From contig CBDUCN010000051.1 in the NCBI GenBank assembly GCA_965365655.1, forward strand, positions 1-20,892: a DNA stretch of 20,892 nucleotides. Direction: 5' to 3'. Under the pieces are notes generated by a model. It made no database searches. It was not told where the DNA came from and saw only the letters and a program-made list of their open reading frames with translations. Below, piece by piece: positions 1 through 6,808 of this stretch (the stretch's first letter is position 1; every line of letters begins with the position of its first letter). The position numbers were made by a program, and so were the translations under genes. The stretch is from JBFHNV01 sp965365655 (lineage in GTDB: Bacteria; Pseudomonadota; Gammaproteobacteria; HK1).

Positions 1-2355
1 GTCCAGCGTCACGGTGAACACGAAGTCCGTGGTGCCCGGCGCGTCGCCCTCGGCCTGGCTCACGTCGTCGATGACCAGCGTCGCCGCGTCGTCGTTGACG
101 ATGGTGCCGGTCGCGGAGCCCGCCGCGATGTCGGCCGCGACGGGGTTCGACAGCACGAGCTGGAAGGTCTCGTCGAGCTCGACGATGTCGTCGCCGAGGA
201 TCGTGACGGCAACCGCCTGCACGACCTGCCCCGGGGCGAACACGATCGTGGTCGGCGCCAGGGCCGTGTAGTCGACGCCCTGCGCCGCGCTGCCGGCGAC
301 GGTCTGCACGTCCACCGACACGGGAACGGCGCTCGGCGCGGAGAGCGTCACCTGGAACACGGCGTCGGTGGAGGTGCCGCCGGCGCCCTCGAGGGTGGCC
401 ACCGGCGCCACGGCGAGCTGCGGCAACGGCGACGCGGTGACCAGGGCGCTGTCCGGATCGCTGCTGAGCAGGCCGTCGTCGACGATCAGCTGGGCGAGGT
501 ACTGCCCCGGAAGGTCCGGCACGAACACCGGCGCGACGGCCGTGACGTCGGACAGGCTCGCGAGGCTCCCGGGCGGGGTGGTCAGCGACCACGAGAACGT
601 CAGCGGGTCGCCGTCGACGTCGAAGGAGCCGCTGCCGTCCAGCGTCACGGTGTCGCCCACGAACACCGCCTGATCCGGGCCGGCGTCGGCGACCGGGCGC
701 GAGTTCAGCGTCGACACGGTGCTGGTGTCCGGTGCTCCGTCCACGGTGCCGTCGTTCACGATCAGCTGCGCGACGTAGCTGCCCGGCTCGTCGACGACGA
801 AGGTCGGGGCGACCGCGGTGGGGTCCGACAGCACCGCGAGGCTGGACGGCGGCGGCGTGAGCGACCAGAAGAAGCTCAGCGCGTCGCCGTCGACGTCGAA
901 GGAGCCGCTGCCGTCCAGCGTCACCGTGTCGCCGACGAACGCGGTCTGGTCCGCCCCCGCGTTGGCGACCGGCGGCGAGTTCAGCGTCGACACGCTGCTG
1001 GTGTCCGGTGCGCTGTCCACGGTGGTGTCGTTCACGATCAGCTGCGCGACGTAGCTGCCCGGCTCGTCGACGACGAAGGTGGGCGTGACCGCGCTCGGAT
1101 CCGACAGCGTGGCGAGGCTGCCCGGCGGCGGCGTGAGCGACCAGAAGAAGCTCAGCGGGTCGCCGTCGACGTCGAAGGAGCCGCTGCCGTCCAGCGTCAC
1201 CGTGTCGCCGACGAACGCGGTCTGGTCCGCCCCCGCGTTGGCGACCGGCGGCGAGTTCAGCGTCGACACGGTGCTGGTGTCCGGCGCGCTGTTCACCGTG
1301 CCGTCGTTCACGAGCAGCTGCGCGATGTAGCTGCCCGGCTCGTCGACGACGAAGGTGGGGGCGACCGCGGTCGGGTCCGACAGCGCCGCGAGGCTGCCCG
1401 GCGGCCGCGTGAGCGACCAGGAGAAGGTCAGCGGATCGCCGTCGACGTCCGAGGAGCCGCTGCCGTCCAGCGTCACCGTGTCGCCGACGAACGCGGTCTG
1501 GTCCGCCCCCGCGTTGGCGACCGGCGGCGAGTTCAGCGTCGACACGGTGCTGGTGTCCGGCGCGCTGTTCACCGTGCCGTCGTTCACGAGCAGCTGCGCG
1601 ATGTAGCTGCCCGGCTCGTCGACGACGAAGGTGGGGGCGACCGCGGTCGGGTCCGACAGCGCCGCGAGGCTGCCCGGCGGCCGCGTGAGCGACCAGGAGA
1701 AGGTCAGCGGATCGCCGTCGACGTCCGAGGAGCCGCTGCCGTCCAGCGTCACCGTGTCGCCGACGAACGCGGTCTGGTCCGCCCCCGCGTTGGCGACCGG
1801 CGGCGAGTTCAGCGTCGACACGGTGCTGGTGTCCGGCGCGCTGTCCACCGTGCCGTCGTTGACGACCAGCGTCGCGAGGTAGCTGCCCGGCTCGTCGACG
1901 ACGAAGGTGGGGGCGACCGCCGTCGGATCGGAGAGAATGGCCGCGCTGCCGGCGGGCGTCGCGAGGGTCCACGAGAACGACAGCGGGTCGCCGTCCGCGT
2001 CGGACGAGCCGCCGCCGTTCAGCGTGACGGTGTCGCCGACGAAGGCCGTCTGGTCGGGCCCGGCGTCCGCCACAGGCGCCGTGTTCGCGGCCGGGCGCGC
2101 GCACCGCGGCAGGGTGCACTGCAGCACGCAGGCGCGGGCATCGAGCAGCGTGATGACGCCGTCGCCGTCCGGGTCGCGCGGGTCGTCGGGGCCGGTCGCG
2201 GCCTGGTCGCGGGCAGCCAGCACCAGGCCGATGTCGTCGGTGTCGACGTCGCCGTCCGCGTCGATGTCGCAGAACGCGGTCTGCGCGGCGGCGCTGCCGG
2301 TCACGAGCAGCAGCAGGATGGCCAGGGTCAGGTCGCGCAGGGTGGCACGTCGCAT
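1..2355 (-). CDS. Secreted multidomain protein: dockerin-like EF-hands, six PKD-type modules, Calx-beta (partial)
   Basis: My own translation of the minus strand from ATG at 2353-2355 stays open for 785 codons to the window edge, so the C-terminus is missing. Residues 1-24 form a signal peptide (basic start, Leu-rich core, SAAA then Q). Residues 28-85 hold two canonical 12-residue EF loops, DIDADGDVDTDD (30-41) and DPDGDGVITLLD (61-72), with cysteines at 29, 76, 80 and 85; this is a dockerin-like calcium-binding layout. Six 92-residue PKD/K319-type modules follow at about 91-642, each with an 'NxxPVAxAGxDQ...VGDTVTLxGxGS' start. Next comes a Calx-beta module (about 650-750, ending GTIVNDDA) and the start of a second. 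A Shine-Dalgarno GGAGAA lies 6 nt before the ATG. By family this is an exported calcium-binding adhesion or matrix protein. The missing end could carry a sorting signal or an enzyme domain. The neighbour encodes a cohesin-like protein, a possible binding partner. Confidence 0.85.
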   Translation of the reverse strand, partial: MRRATLRDLTLAILLLLVTGSAAAQTAFCDIDADGDVDTDDIGLVLAARDQAATGPDDPRDPDGDGVITLLDARACVLQCTLPRCARPAANTAPVADAGPDQTAFVGDTVTLNGGGSSDADGDPLSFSWTLATPAGSAAILSDPTAVAPTFVVDEPGSYLATLVVNDGTVDSAPDTSTVSTLNSPPVANAGADQTAFVGDTVTLDGSGSSDVDGDPLTFSWSLTRPPGSLAALSDPTAVAPTFVVDEPGSYIAQLLVNDGTVNSAPDTSTVSTLNSPPVANAGADQTAFVGDTVTLDGSGSSDVDGDPLTFSWSLTRPPGSLAALSDPTAVAPTFVVDEPGSYIAQLLVNDGTVNSAPDTSTVSTLNSPPVANAGADQTAFVGDTVTLDGSGSFDVDGDPLSFFWSLTPPPGSLATLSDPSAVTPTFVVDEPGSYVAQLIVNDTTVDSAPDTSSVSTLNSPPVANAGADQTAFVGDTVTLDGSGSFDVDGDALSFFWSLTPPPSSLAVLSDPTAVAPTFVVDEPGSYVAQLIVNDGTVDGAPDTSTVSTLNSRPVADAGPDQAVFVGDTVTLDGSGSFDVDGDPLTFSWSLTTPPGSLASLSDVTAVAPVFVPDLPGQYLAQLIVDDGLLSSDPDSALVTASPLPQLAVAPVATLEGAGGTSTDAVFQVTLSAPSAVPVSVDVQTVAGSAAQGVDYTALAPTTIVFAPGQVVQAVAVTILGDDIVELDETFQLVLSNPVAADIAAGSATGTIVNDDAATLVIDDVSQAEGDAPGTTDFVFTVTLD
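430..2085 (-). repeat. Six tandem 276-bp (92-codon) repeats encoding PKD-type modules
   Basis: The marker CTGCCGTCC recurs at 632, 908, 1184, 1460 and 1736, and a variant sits at 2012, so the period is exactly 276 bp with no indels across six units. Stretches 1327-1567 and 1603-1843 look base-for-base identical (about 240 nt), while the outer units are more diverged. This pattern suggests recent duplication or gene conversion of the inner modules. The boundaries are my estimate from the start of the NxxPVAxAG motif. Confidence 0.9.
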
Positions 2356-2678
2356 GACGGGTTCTCCGTGAAGGGGCGAGCGGACGCGCCGCGGGACGCC
2401 CGCGGCTCGGCCGTGTCAGGAAGTAAAGATATCGCTTTCAGCGAGAGGGGAGGGACGGTGCTGCCCGTCGCGCGCATGCGGTCTGCGCGGAGTGGCTCCA
2501 TGTCCCCGTCCCCTCCCTGAGGCCGGCACCTGGCGGTCTCCGGCGTCGCGCCCGCGGCCTCGCCGGGCGCGGCGGTTCGACTGATCGTGCAGGCCCGTCG
2601 TGGCCACCTGCAGCCGGCGCTCTCACGCCGATGCGTGGAGGCCTTCGGTGCCGCGCCGGACCGCTCCGGCGCGATGCG
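2356..2678. other. Intergenic region between the PKD protein and the cohesin-like gene
   Basis: No convincing ORF lies here. I see a small hairpin (TCGCT-TTC-AGCGA, 2432-2444) and an imperfect inverted repeat of two G/C-rich arms (2445-2458 with 2507-2519). A short AT-richer patch at 2420-2440 is the only place a promoter for the downstream gene seems plausible, but no clear -35/-10 or GG-N10-GC pair is visible. Co-transcription with the upstream cohesin-like gene remains possible. Confidence 0.4.
2653..2672 (-). terminator. Hairpin just after the cohesin-like gene (no U-tract)
   Basis: A perfect 8-bp stem, GCGCCGGA-CCGC-TCCGGCGC, begins 6 nt after the TAG stop of the cohesin-like gene. No T-run follows on the minus strand, so it would be a weak intrinsic terminator or an mRNA-stabilising 3' hairpin. 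Confidence 0.4.
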
Positions 2679-3308
2679 CTACCGGGTCGAGCGGGCGCGA
2701 GCGGCGGGCGCAGTGCGCCGCCGCGCGTGGGCCGCTACGAGCAGCACGAGCGCCGGCGCGAGGAGCGCGAGCGGCACCGGCGCCGGCACGCGCCGCGGCT
2801 CGACGACGACCGTCACCGGCGGCGTCGGCGCGTCCAGGAGCAGCCGGTTCGCGAACGCGTCGCTGAGCAGCACGGGGCCGAGGCGGATCTGTGCGGCCGG
2901 ATCGGGCGCCAGCGCGGTGAAGCTGATCGTGAACAAGCGGAATGTGTCCGGCTGTGTCAGGTCGAGGAACCCAGGAGCCTCGAGCGAGAGCTCCTCGATG
3001 CGCAGCCCGTCCGGTACCGGGTCGATGAACTGCGGGAAGGTGAACCCGAGCCCGCTGCCGAACGACACGTCCGCGGGTCCTGCAGACAGTGCGCCGGTAT
3101 CGAACAGCACGGTGATGTCGTAGCCGCCCAGCGACGGGGGCCCGCCCGTCGTGAGCCCGGAGATCAGCACGTCCACATCGAGCGTCTGGCCCTGGGTCAC
3201 CGCCGGCGCGGACGGCACGATCTCGAGCAGTACGGCGCGCGCGCCTGGTGCGGCCAGAATCACCACGGCGGCCGCCAGCCCGGCGGCAACGCGTCGAATC
3301 TTGTTCAC
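2679..3308 (-). CDS. Secreted cohesin-like domain protein with PEP-CTERM-like C-terminal anchor
   Basis: The gene encodes 209 aa. The start is GTG (3306-3308), preceded by GAGGGG about 7 nt upstream. Residues 1-25 are a signal peptide ending in ARA. The middle (about 26-170) reads like the cohesin-type beta-sandwich common in PEP-CTERM proteins: 'VTQGQTLDVDVLISGL', then 'GGYDITVLFDTGAL' and 'VSFGSGLG', alternating short strands with few charges. The C-terminus has VPAPVP, then an uninterrupted Leu/Ala/Val membrane segment, then HARRR and a short basic tail. This matches the motif-helix-Arg plan of exosortase/archaeosortase sorting signals, though the motif deviates from VPEP and the tail is long. 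It is inferred to be exported and processed at the envelope. The upstream region has sigma-54 elements typical of PEP-CTERM gene control. The downstream gene encodes a dockerin-like domain, so the pair may bind each other. Confidence 0.8.
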   Translation of the reverse strand: MNKIRRVAAGLAAAVVILAAPGARAVLLEIVPSAPAVTQGQTLDVDVLISGLTTGGPPSLGGYDITVLFDTGALSAGPADVSFGSGLGFTFPQFIDPVPDGLRIEELSLEAPGFLDLTQPDTFRLFTISFTALAPDPAAQIRLGPVLLSDAFANRLLLDAPTPPVTVVVEPRRVPAPVPLALLAPALVLLVAAHARRRTAPAARARSTR

Positions 3309-3371
3309 GGCTTACCCCTCGATCAGGTCGATCCCGAGCGCTTCTGCGGCGTTCGGCATCTGCAAACGGAA

Positions 3372-3385
3372 GCACGTTCCGTGCC
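3372..3385 (-). promoter_or_regulatory. Candidate sigma-54 (-24/-12) promoter of the cohesin-like gene
   Basis: The minus strand reads C-GGCACG-GAAC-GTGC-T, with GG at 3385-3384, exactly ten bases, then GC at 3373-3372. It matches the TGGCACG-N4-TTGC consensus at all but two core positions. Predicted transcription would begin near 3360, giving a leader of about 50 nt before the GTG at 3308. Confidence 0.6.
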
Positions 3386-3401
3386 GCGTCGCTGCAAGCC
3401 G

Positions 3402-3421
3402 CTGTATGCAATGCATTACAG
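3402..3421. promoter_or_regulatory. Near-palindrome in AT-richer DNA upstream of the sigma-54 promoter
   Basis: CTGTATGCAATGCATTACAG has outer arms CTGTA/TACAG and an inner near-palindrome. It lies between the -24 box of the cohesin-like gene and the upstream TGTAAA element, in DNA noticeably poorer in GC than the rest of the window. It may be an operator or architectural protein site; no specific factor can be named. Confidence 0.35.
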
Positions 3422-3451
3422 CGTTAACTCCTTGGCTTCTTCAGGTGGCGG

Positions 3452-3468
3452 TGTAAAGAAATCCGACA
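3452..3468 (-). promoter_or_regulatory. TGTAAA-N5-CCGACA element, candidate upstream activating site
   Basis: The plus strand reads TGTAAAGAAATCCGACA. It sits 67 bp upstream of the -24 box of the cohesin-like gene, a usual distance for an enhancer-binding protein of sigma-54 promoters. From memory, PEP-CTERM genes in exosortase-bearing proteobacteria are controlled by the PrsK/PrsR two-component pair with RpoN and share an element of this kind. The link is inference; the sequence and spacing are seen. Confidence 0.45.
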
Positions 3469-3668
3469 GGCCGGTCCGAGCGCACGACACGCTTGCATCC
3501 GATTTGGCCGTGCGAACAGGATTCAGATGCCGGCGACCGCGCCACGCGCGGCCGGGAGCGCGCCGACGCCAGGTTTCGCCCGCCGCCCCGGGCTTCTGGC
3601 GCTCCTGTCGAACGAATCGGGATCGACGACCTCCGGCGAGCATCCGATCGACGCGCGGCGGCGTCACG

Positions 3669-3688
3669 CTGTCGGCAGCGCCCGACAG
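3669..3688 (+). promoter_or_regulatory. Dyad CTGTCGG-N6-CCGACAG, possible activator site
   Basis: This is a perfect 7-bp inverted repeat with a 6-nt spacer, 122 bp upstream of the -24 box of the plus-strand sigma-54 promoter. Its CCGACA half-site is the same as in the element at 3452-3468, which suggests, but does not prove, a shared regulator. Confidence 0.35.
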
Positions 3689-3809
3689 GGAAGTCGTGAT
3701 GCCGGTGCGACTCCTCCCCGCAAGTTCCGCTCCACCGGCCGCAGCGATGAACAAAAACCTATGCGGATCCGGGTACCTGCAGCGCGCATCGCGCAGCTCC
3801 AGTGACCGC

Positions 3810-3824
3810 TGGCACGCGCGTTGC
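3810..3824 (+). promoter_or_regulatory. Near-perfect sigma-54 promoter, plus strand
   Basis: TGGCACG-CGCG-TTGC matches the full sigma-54 core consensus, with GG at 3811-3812 and GC at 3823-3824 separated by ten bases. Transcription should begin near 3836. A small hairpin GCAGC-AGAT-GCTGC (3835-3848) would lie at the very 5' end of the RNA. The unit downstream ends at a strong terminator at 4105-4133. Confidence 0.7.
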
Positions 3825-3863
3825 TTCGCAATACGCAGCAGATGCTGCAAGCGGGTCCGCCCG

Positions 3864-4052
3864 ATGGATCTCTACCTGCACCTGGACATGAAGCGCCTCG
3901 CCCCGGATGACGACGGGCGTGACGCGAGCGCCGAGAAGAGCCCGGACGCTTCCGGCACGGATCACCCGCGGCGCGACACGGACAGCGACGTGCGTGGCGC
4001 GCCGGAGAGCCTGGAACGCTGCGTGAGGGCGGCGCGGTCCACGGCGGGCTGA
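3864..4052 (+). CDS. Possible small protein (62 aa) or non-coding transcript from the sigma-54 promoter
   Basis: An ATG at 3864 opens a 62-codon frame ending in TGA at 4050-4052. The start MDLYLHLDMKRLAPDD is followed by an acidic and basic, Asp/Arg-rich, low-hydrophobicity tail with one Cys. Third positions are mostly G/C, as in real genes here, but the DNA is GC-rich in every frame, so this is weak support. I see no good Shine-Dalgarno sequence. Its position is the main argument: it sits about 28 nt after the predicted sigma-54 start site and just before a strong terminator. I do not recognise the protein. The alternative is a roughly 300-nt regulatory RNA. Confidence 0.3.
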   Translation: MDLYLHLDMKRLAPDDDGRDASAEKSPDASGTDHPRRDTDSDVRGAPESLERCVRAARSTAG

Positions 4053-4080
4053 CTGGATACTGGTTGTCTCCTCCCCCCCA

Positions 4081-4133
4081 GAGGCTTGCGAGCCTCGACC
4101 CCTGGGCCCGGTCTCGCGACCGGGCCTTTTTTT
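4081..4133 (+). terminator. Strong Rho-independent terminator with a preceding hairpin
   Basis: The hairpin GAGGCT-TGCG-AGCCTC (4081-4096) is followed by a 9-bp stem, GGCCCGGTC-TCGC-GACCGGGCC (4105-4126), and seven Ts (4127-4133). This is a textbook intrinsic terminator on the plus strand. It ends whatever is transcribed from the sigma-54 promoter at 3810 and insulates the convergent aldo/keto reductase gene. Confidence 0.9.
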
Positions 4134-4184
4134 CTTCGACGTCGCGAATCCGGATCCGCCGGGACGGCGCATCCGGACATCGTG

Positions 4185-5177
4185 CTACAGGCTGAATCCC
4201 GCCTCGTACACCGGCTCCAGGCGCTCGATCGCGTCGGGCGGCAACGGCCCGTTCTCCGCCGCCGCGAGCGCCTCCTCCAGGTGCTCGGGCTCCGCCATGC
4301 CGATCACGACGCACGCGAGGTCGTGGTTCGCGAGCGCGAAGCGCAGCGCGGTCTGCGCGCGGGTGCCGAAGCCGTCGCCGACCGCGGCCAGCGCCGCGCG
4401 GGCGCGCCCCGCCTCGACATCCAGCGCGCTGTCGTCGGTGAGCACGGCCTCGCGGCCGTGGCGCTCGTCGGTCGCGAGCACGCCGGACGCGAACACGCGG
4501 ATTCCCATCACGGCGGTGTCGTGGCGCTTGCACGCGTCGATGACGCCGGAGAAGTCGTGCCCGCTCCAGCCGGGCGGCATCGCGCGTGCGGCGCTCGGGT
4601 TCAGCATGTTGTAGTAGACCTGCGCGCTGTCGAAGCGCCCGCTGTCGATGGCCGCGCAGATGGCCGGCGCCTCGCCCAGCGCGGTGAGGCCCACGTGTCG
4701 CGTGAGGCCCTGCTCGCGCATGCGGTCCAGCGCGTCGGCCACGCCGCCGTCGCGCAGCACGTGCTCCACGCTCAGCGTGCGCTGGGTGATCTCGTCGCCG
4801 CGGGTGCCGATGCGGTTGTGCAGCTGCAGCAGGTCCACCGAGTCACGCTGCAGGCGCTCCAGGCTCGCGTGCATGCTGCGTTCCACGGCGCCCGGGATGT
4901 CGCCGAGGTCGTCTTCCTTGAGTTCCACCTTCGTGGACAGGAAGGGCTGGTCGTCGAGCTCCTGCAGCAGCCAGCCCAGCGCCTCCTCGGAGCGGCCCTG
5001 GCCGTACAGCGGCGCGGTGTCCACCCAGTTCATGCCGGCGTCCATCGCGCGGCGAAGCGTCGCGAGCCGTGTCTCGTCGTCCTTCAGCACGAGCAGCCCG
5101 CCGACGAAGCCGCCGCCGAACACGATCTCTGAGACCTGGAGGTTGGTGCGCCCGAAGCGGCGGTGGCGGATGGTCAT
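4185..5177 (-). CDS. Aldo/keto reductase (sugar dehydrogenase-like)
   Basis: The gene encodes 330 aa. A longer in-frame start exists at 5363, but the family N-terminus begins at MTIRHRRFGRTNLQVSEIVF (ATG 5175-5177, with GGGAG upstream), so I use that. The NAD(P)-dependent TIM-barrel oxidoreductase shows the full AKR tetrad: D53 and Y58 (NWVDTAPLYGQG), K83 (LSTKVEL) and H120 (LLQLHNRIG). The length and the 'GGGFVGGLL' start resemble the group containing D-threo-aldose 1-dehydrogenase/L-fucose dehydrogenase. Substrate is inferred from the neighbours: it could oxidise an aldose to its lactone as the first step of the sugar-acid route in this window. It is divergent from the crotonase-family gene across about 160 bp and converges on the terminator at 4105. 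Confidence 0.85.
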   Translation of the reverse strand: MTIRHRRFGRTNLQVSEIVFGGGFVGGLLVLKDDETRLATLRRAMDAGMNWVDTAPLYGQGRSEEALGWLLQELDDQPFLSTKVELKEDDLGDIPGAVERSMHASLERLQRDSVDLLQLHNRIGTRGDEITQRTLSVEHVLRDGGVADALDRMREQGLTRHVGLTALGEAPAICAAIDSGRFDSAQVYYNMLNPSAARAMPPGWSGHDFSGVIDACKRHDTAVMGIRVFASGVLATDERHGREAVLTDDSALDVEAGRARAALAAVGDGFGTRAQTALRFALANHDLACVVIGMAEPEHLEEALAAAENGPLPPDAIERLEPVYEAGFSL

Positions 5178-5302
5178 GCGGACTCCCGGGATATGGCGGC
5201 CTGGTCGGCGCGGGACGCCCGCGGCGGGCGCTGCCGGCGGCACTGTACCGCGCGCCGCCGCGACGCCGCTCAGGGCGTTCTGAATCGCGGCGCCGGCGCC
5301 GC

Positions 5303-5308
5303 TATCAT
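5303..5308 (+). promoter_or_regulatory. Possible -10 box for the plus-strand catabolic genes
   Basis: TATCAT lies 30 nt before the ATG of the crotonase-family gene within otherwise very GC-rich DNA. No convincing -35 hexamer sits at 16-18 bp spacing, so this is only a candidate. Confidence 0.3.
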
Positions 5309-5338
5309 GGCCCGGCGCCAGGGCAGGGGAGAGCCGAC

Positions 5339-6103
5339 ATGACCACGGGCATCGTGCACACACAGCGCCACGACGGCGGGGTGACGGAGCTGAAGCTGGA
5401 CCGTCCGCCGGTGAACGCGCTGAACGCCGCGTTTCTCGCGGAGATCCACCGCGTGCTGGACGAGCTGGCCGACGACGCGCACACCCGCGCGCTGCTGCTC
5501 ACCGGCGCCGGCAAGACGCTGTCCGCCGGCATGGACCTGAAGGAGCTGCAGACCTTCACCGCCGAGGACCAGCGCGCGATGGTCACCGGCCTCAACGCGA
5601 CCTACGGCCGCCTCTACGGCTTCCCGAAGCCGGTGGTGTGCGCCGCCCACGGCGCGGCCATCGCGGGCGGCATGTTCTTCGTGCTGGCGAGCGACTACCG
5701 CGTCGCGGGCGAGCACGCGCGGTTCGGCCTCGCCGAGGTGCGCGTGGCGGTGCGCTTCCCGGTCGGGCCGTTCGAGATCGCGCGCCGTGAGCTGAACCCG
5801 GACGCGTGCCGGCGCTTCCTGCTCGGCGGCCAGGCCCACGACGCGGCGACGGCCCTCGCGCTGGGGGCGGTGGACGAGGTGGTGCCCGCGGATCAGGTGC
5901 TCTCGCGCGCGCTCGAGGTCGCGGCCGAGTACGCCGCGATCCCGCCGCTCACGTTCGCCGAGACCAAGCGCCAGATCCGCGGCGAGGCGCTGGACCGCAT
6001 CGCCGCGGCGGTGGACGGCAGCGCCGACCCGATGCTGGCCGGCTGGTTCACCGAGGAGACCGCCGAGGCCACGCAGGCGATGCTGACGTCGTTGAAGCGC
6101 TGA
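5339..6103 (+). CDS. Crotonase-superfamily protein (enoyl-CoA hydratase/isomerase-like)
   Basis: The gene encodes 254 aa, a normal crotonase length. ATG at 5339 has AGGGGAGAG about 7 nt upstream. The fold signatures are visible: the oxyanion-hole segments SAGMDLKEL (62-70) and HGAAIAGGMFF (104-114), and GLAEVRV (130-136). The acidic residue usual in the GGxE position of true hydratases is replaced by Phe (about F113), while the second Glu (E133) is kept. It may therefore be an isomerase, a different crotonase activity, or act on an unusual CoA ester rather than be a standard hydratase. It is followed 18 nt later by the RraA-like gene, likely in one operon. Why a CoA enzyme sits among sugar-acid genes is unclear. 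Confidence 0.85.
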   Translation: MTTGIVHTQRHDGGVTELKLDRPPVNALNAAFLAEIHRVLDELADDAHTRALLLTGAGKTLSAGMDLKELQTFTAEDQRAMVTGLNATYGRLYGFPKPVVCAAHGAAIAGGMFFVLASDYRVAGEHARFGLAEVRVAVRFPVGPFEIARRELNPDACRRFLLGGQAHDAATALALGAVDEVVPADQVLSRALEVAAEYAAIPPLTFAETKRQIRGEALDRIAAAVDGSADPMLAGWFTEETAEATQAMLTSLKR

Positions 6104-6121
6104 GTCCCAGGAGAGCACGTC

Positions 6122-6808
6122 ATGATCGGAGACCCCAAAGCCCTGCGCATCCGCCGCACCATCGAGCGTGCTCCGGGCGCGCTGGTGCGCAAGTTCGCCC
6201 GCGCCCAGACCAGCTTCATCGCCGACGCGCAGCAGGGCTGGAACTGCATGCACCACGGCATCAAGGGCCTCACCCCGAGGCAACGATTCGCGGGCACCGC
6301 GGTCACCGCGAGCGGCGGGCCGCGCGACAACCTCGCGGCGATGGCGATGCTGGACGTGATGAAGAAGGGCGACGTGCTGGTGATCGCGACCGGCGACGAC
6401 GAGAGCGGCGCGGTGGTGGGCGATCACTGGGCCGCGGTCGCGAAGCAGCGAGGCGCCGCGGGTGTGGTCACCGACGGCCTGGTGCGCGACGCCGACGGCA
6501 TCGAGAAGCTGGGCCCGCCGACCTTCTCGCGCGGCATCAGCCCCAACGCCGGCTACCGTAACGGCCCCGGCGAGGTGAACGCGACGGTGAGCGTGGGCGG
6601 CGTCAGCGTGAGTCCGGGCGACATCCTGGTCGGCGATCGCGACGGCGTGGTGGTCATTCCCCGCGAGCACGCCGAGGCGGTGGCGGCGGCGCTGGCCGAG
6701 GTCGTCAAGCGTGAGCGCCAGACCGAGAAGGCGGTCGCGGCCGGGCAGCGCAAGCAGTTCTGGGATCCGGAGACGTTCGCGGCGCGCGGGGTCGAGTACC
6801 TGGACTGA
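6122..6808 (+). CDS. RraA/HMG-aldolase family protein
   Basis: The gene encodes 228 aa, with ATG at 6122 and AGGAGAG about 7 nt upstream. The family signature is present: GDHWAAVAKQRG (100-111) leading into GVVTDGLVRD (114-123), with R122 and D123 in the substrate and metal positions, and GDRDGVVVIP (171-180) near the end. Enzymes of this family cleave 4-hydroxy-4-methyl-2-oxoglutarate or 4-carboxy-4-hydroxy-2-oxoadipate to pyruvate and a second oxoacid. RraA itself is a catalytically silent RNase E regulator from the same fold. The retained R-D pair and the catabolic neighbourhood favour an aldolase or oxaloacetate-decarboxylase activity here. A 223-bp gap follows before the dehydratase gene; I saw no ORF or clear promoter in it. 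Confidence 0.8.
   Translation: MIGDPKALRIRRTIERAPGALVRKFARAQTSFIADAQQGWNCMHHGIKGLTPRQRFAGTAVTASGGPRDNLAAMAMLDVMKKGDVLVIATGDDESGAVVGDHWAAVAKQRGAAGVVTDGLVRDADGIEKLGPPTFSRGISPNAGYRNGPGEVNATVSVGGVSVSPGDILVGDRDGVVVIPREHAEAVAAALAEVVKRERQTEKAVAAGQRKQFWDPETFAARGVEYLD

Noticed and set aside
430..2085. 276-bp tandem repeats as a CRISPR array or satellite
   Set aside because: The whole array is one open reading frame encoding regular PKD-type modules; there are no unique spacers.
2411..2430. GTGTCAGGAAGTAAAG as a second copy of the TGTAAA-N5-CCGACA element before the PKD gene
   Set aside because: The half-sites are in the wrong order and spacing, and no GG-N10-GC element lies between it and the gene.
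3416..3850. 144-codon minus-strand frame upstream of the cohesin-like gene
   Set aside because: Arg-rich, no domain, no ribosome site, and it covers the upstream activating elements and the opposing sigma-54 promoter.
2631..4052. 473-codon plus-strand frame across the cohesin-like gene and the sigma-54 island
   Set aside because: It runs antisense to the cohesin-like gene and through both promoter regions; only its last 62 codons, after the plus-strand sigma-54 promoter, deserve attention.
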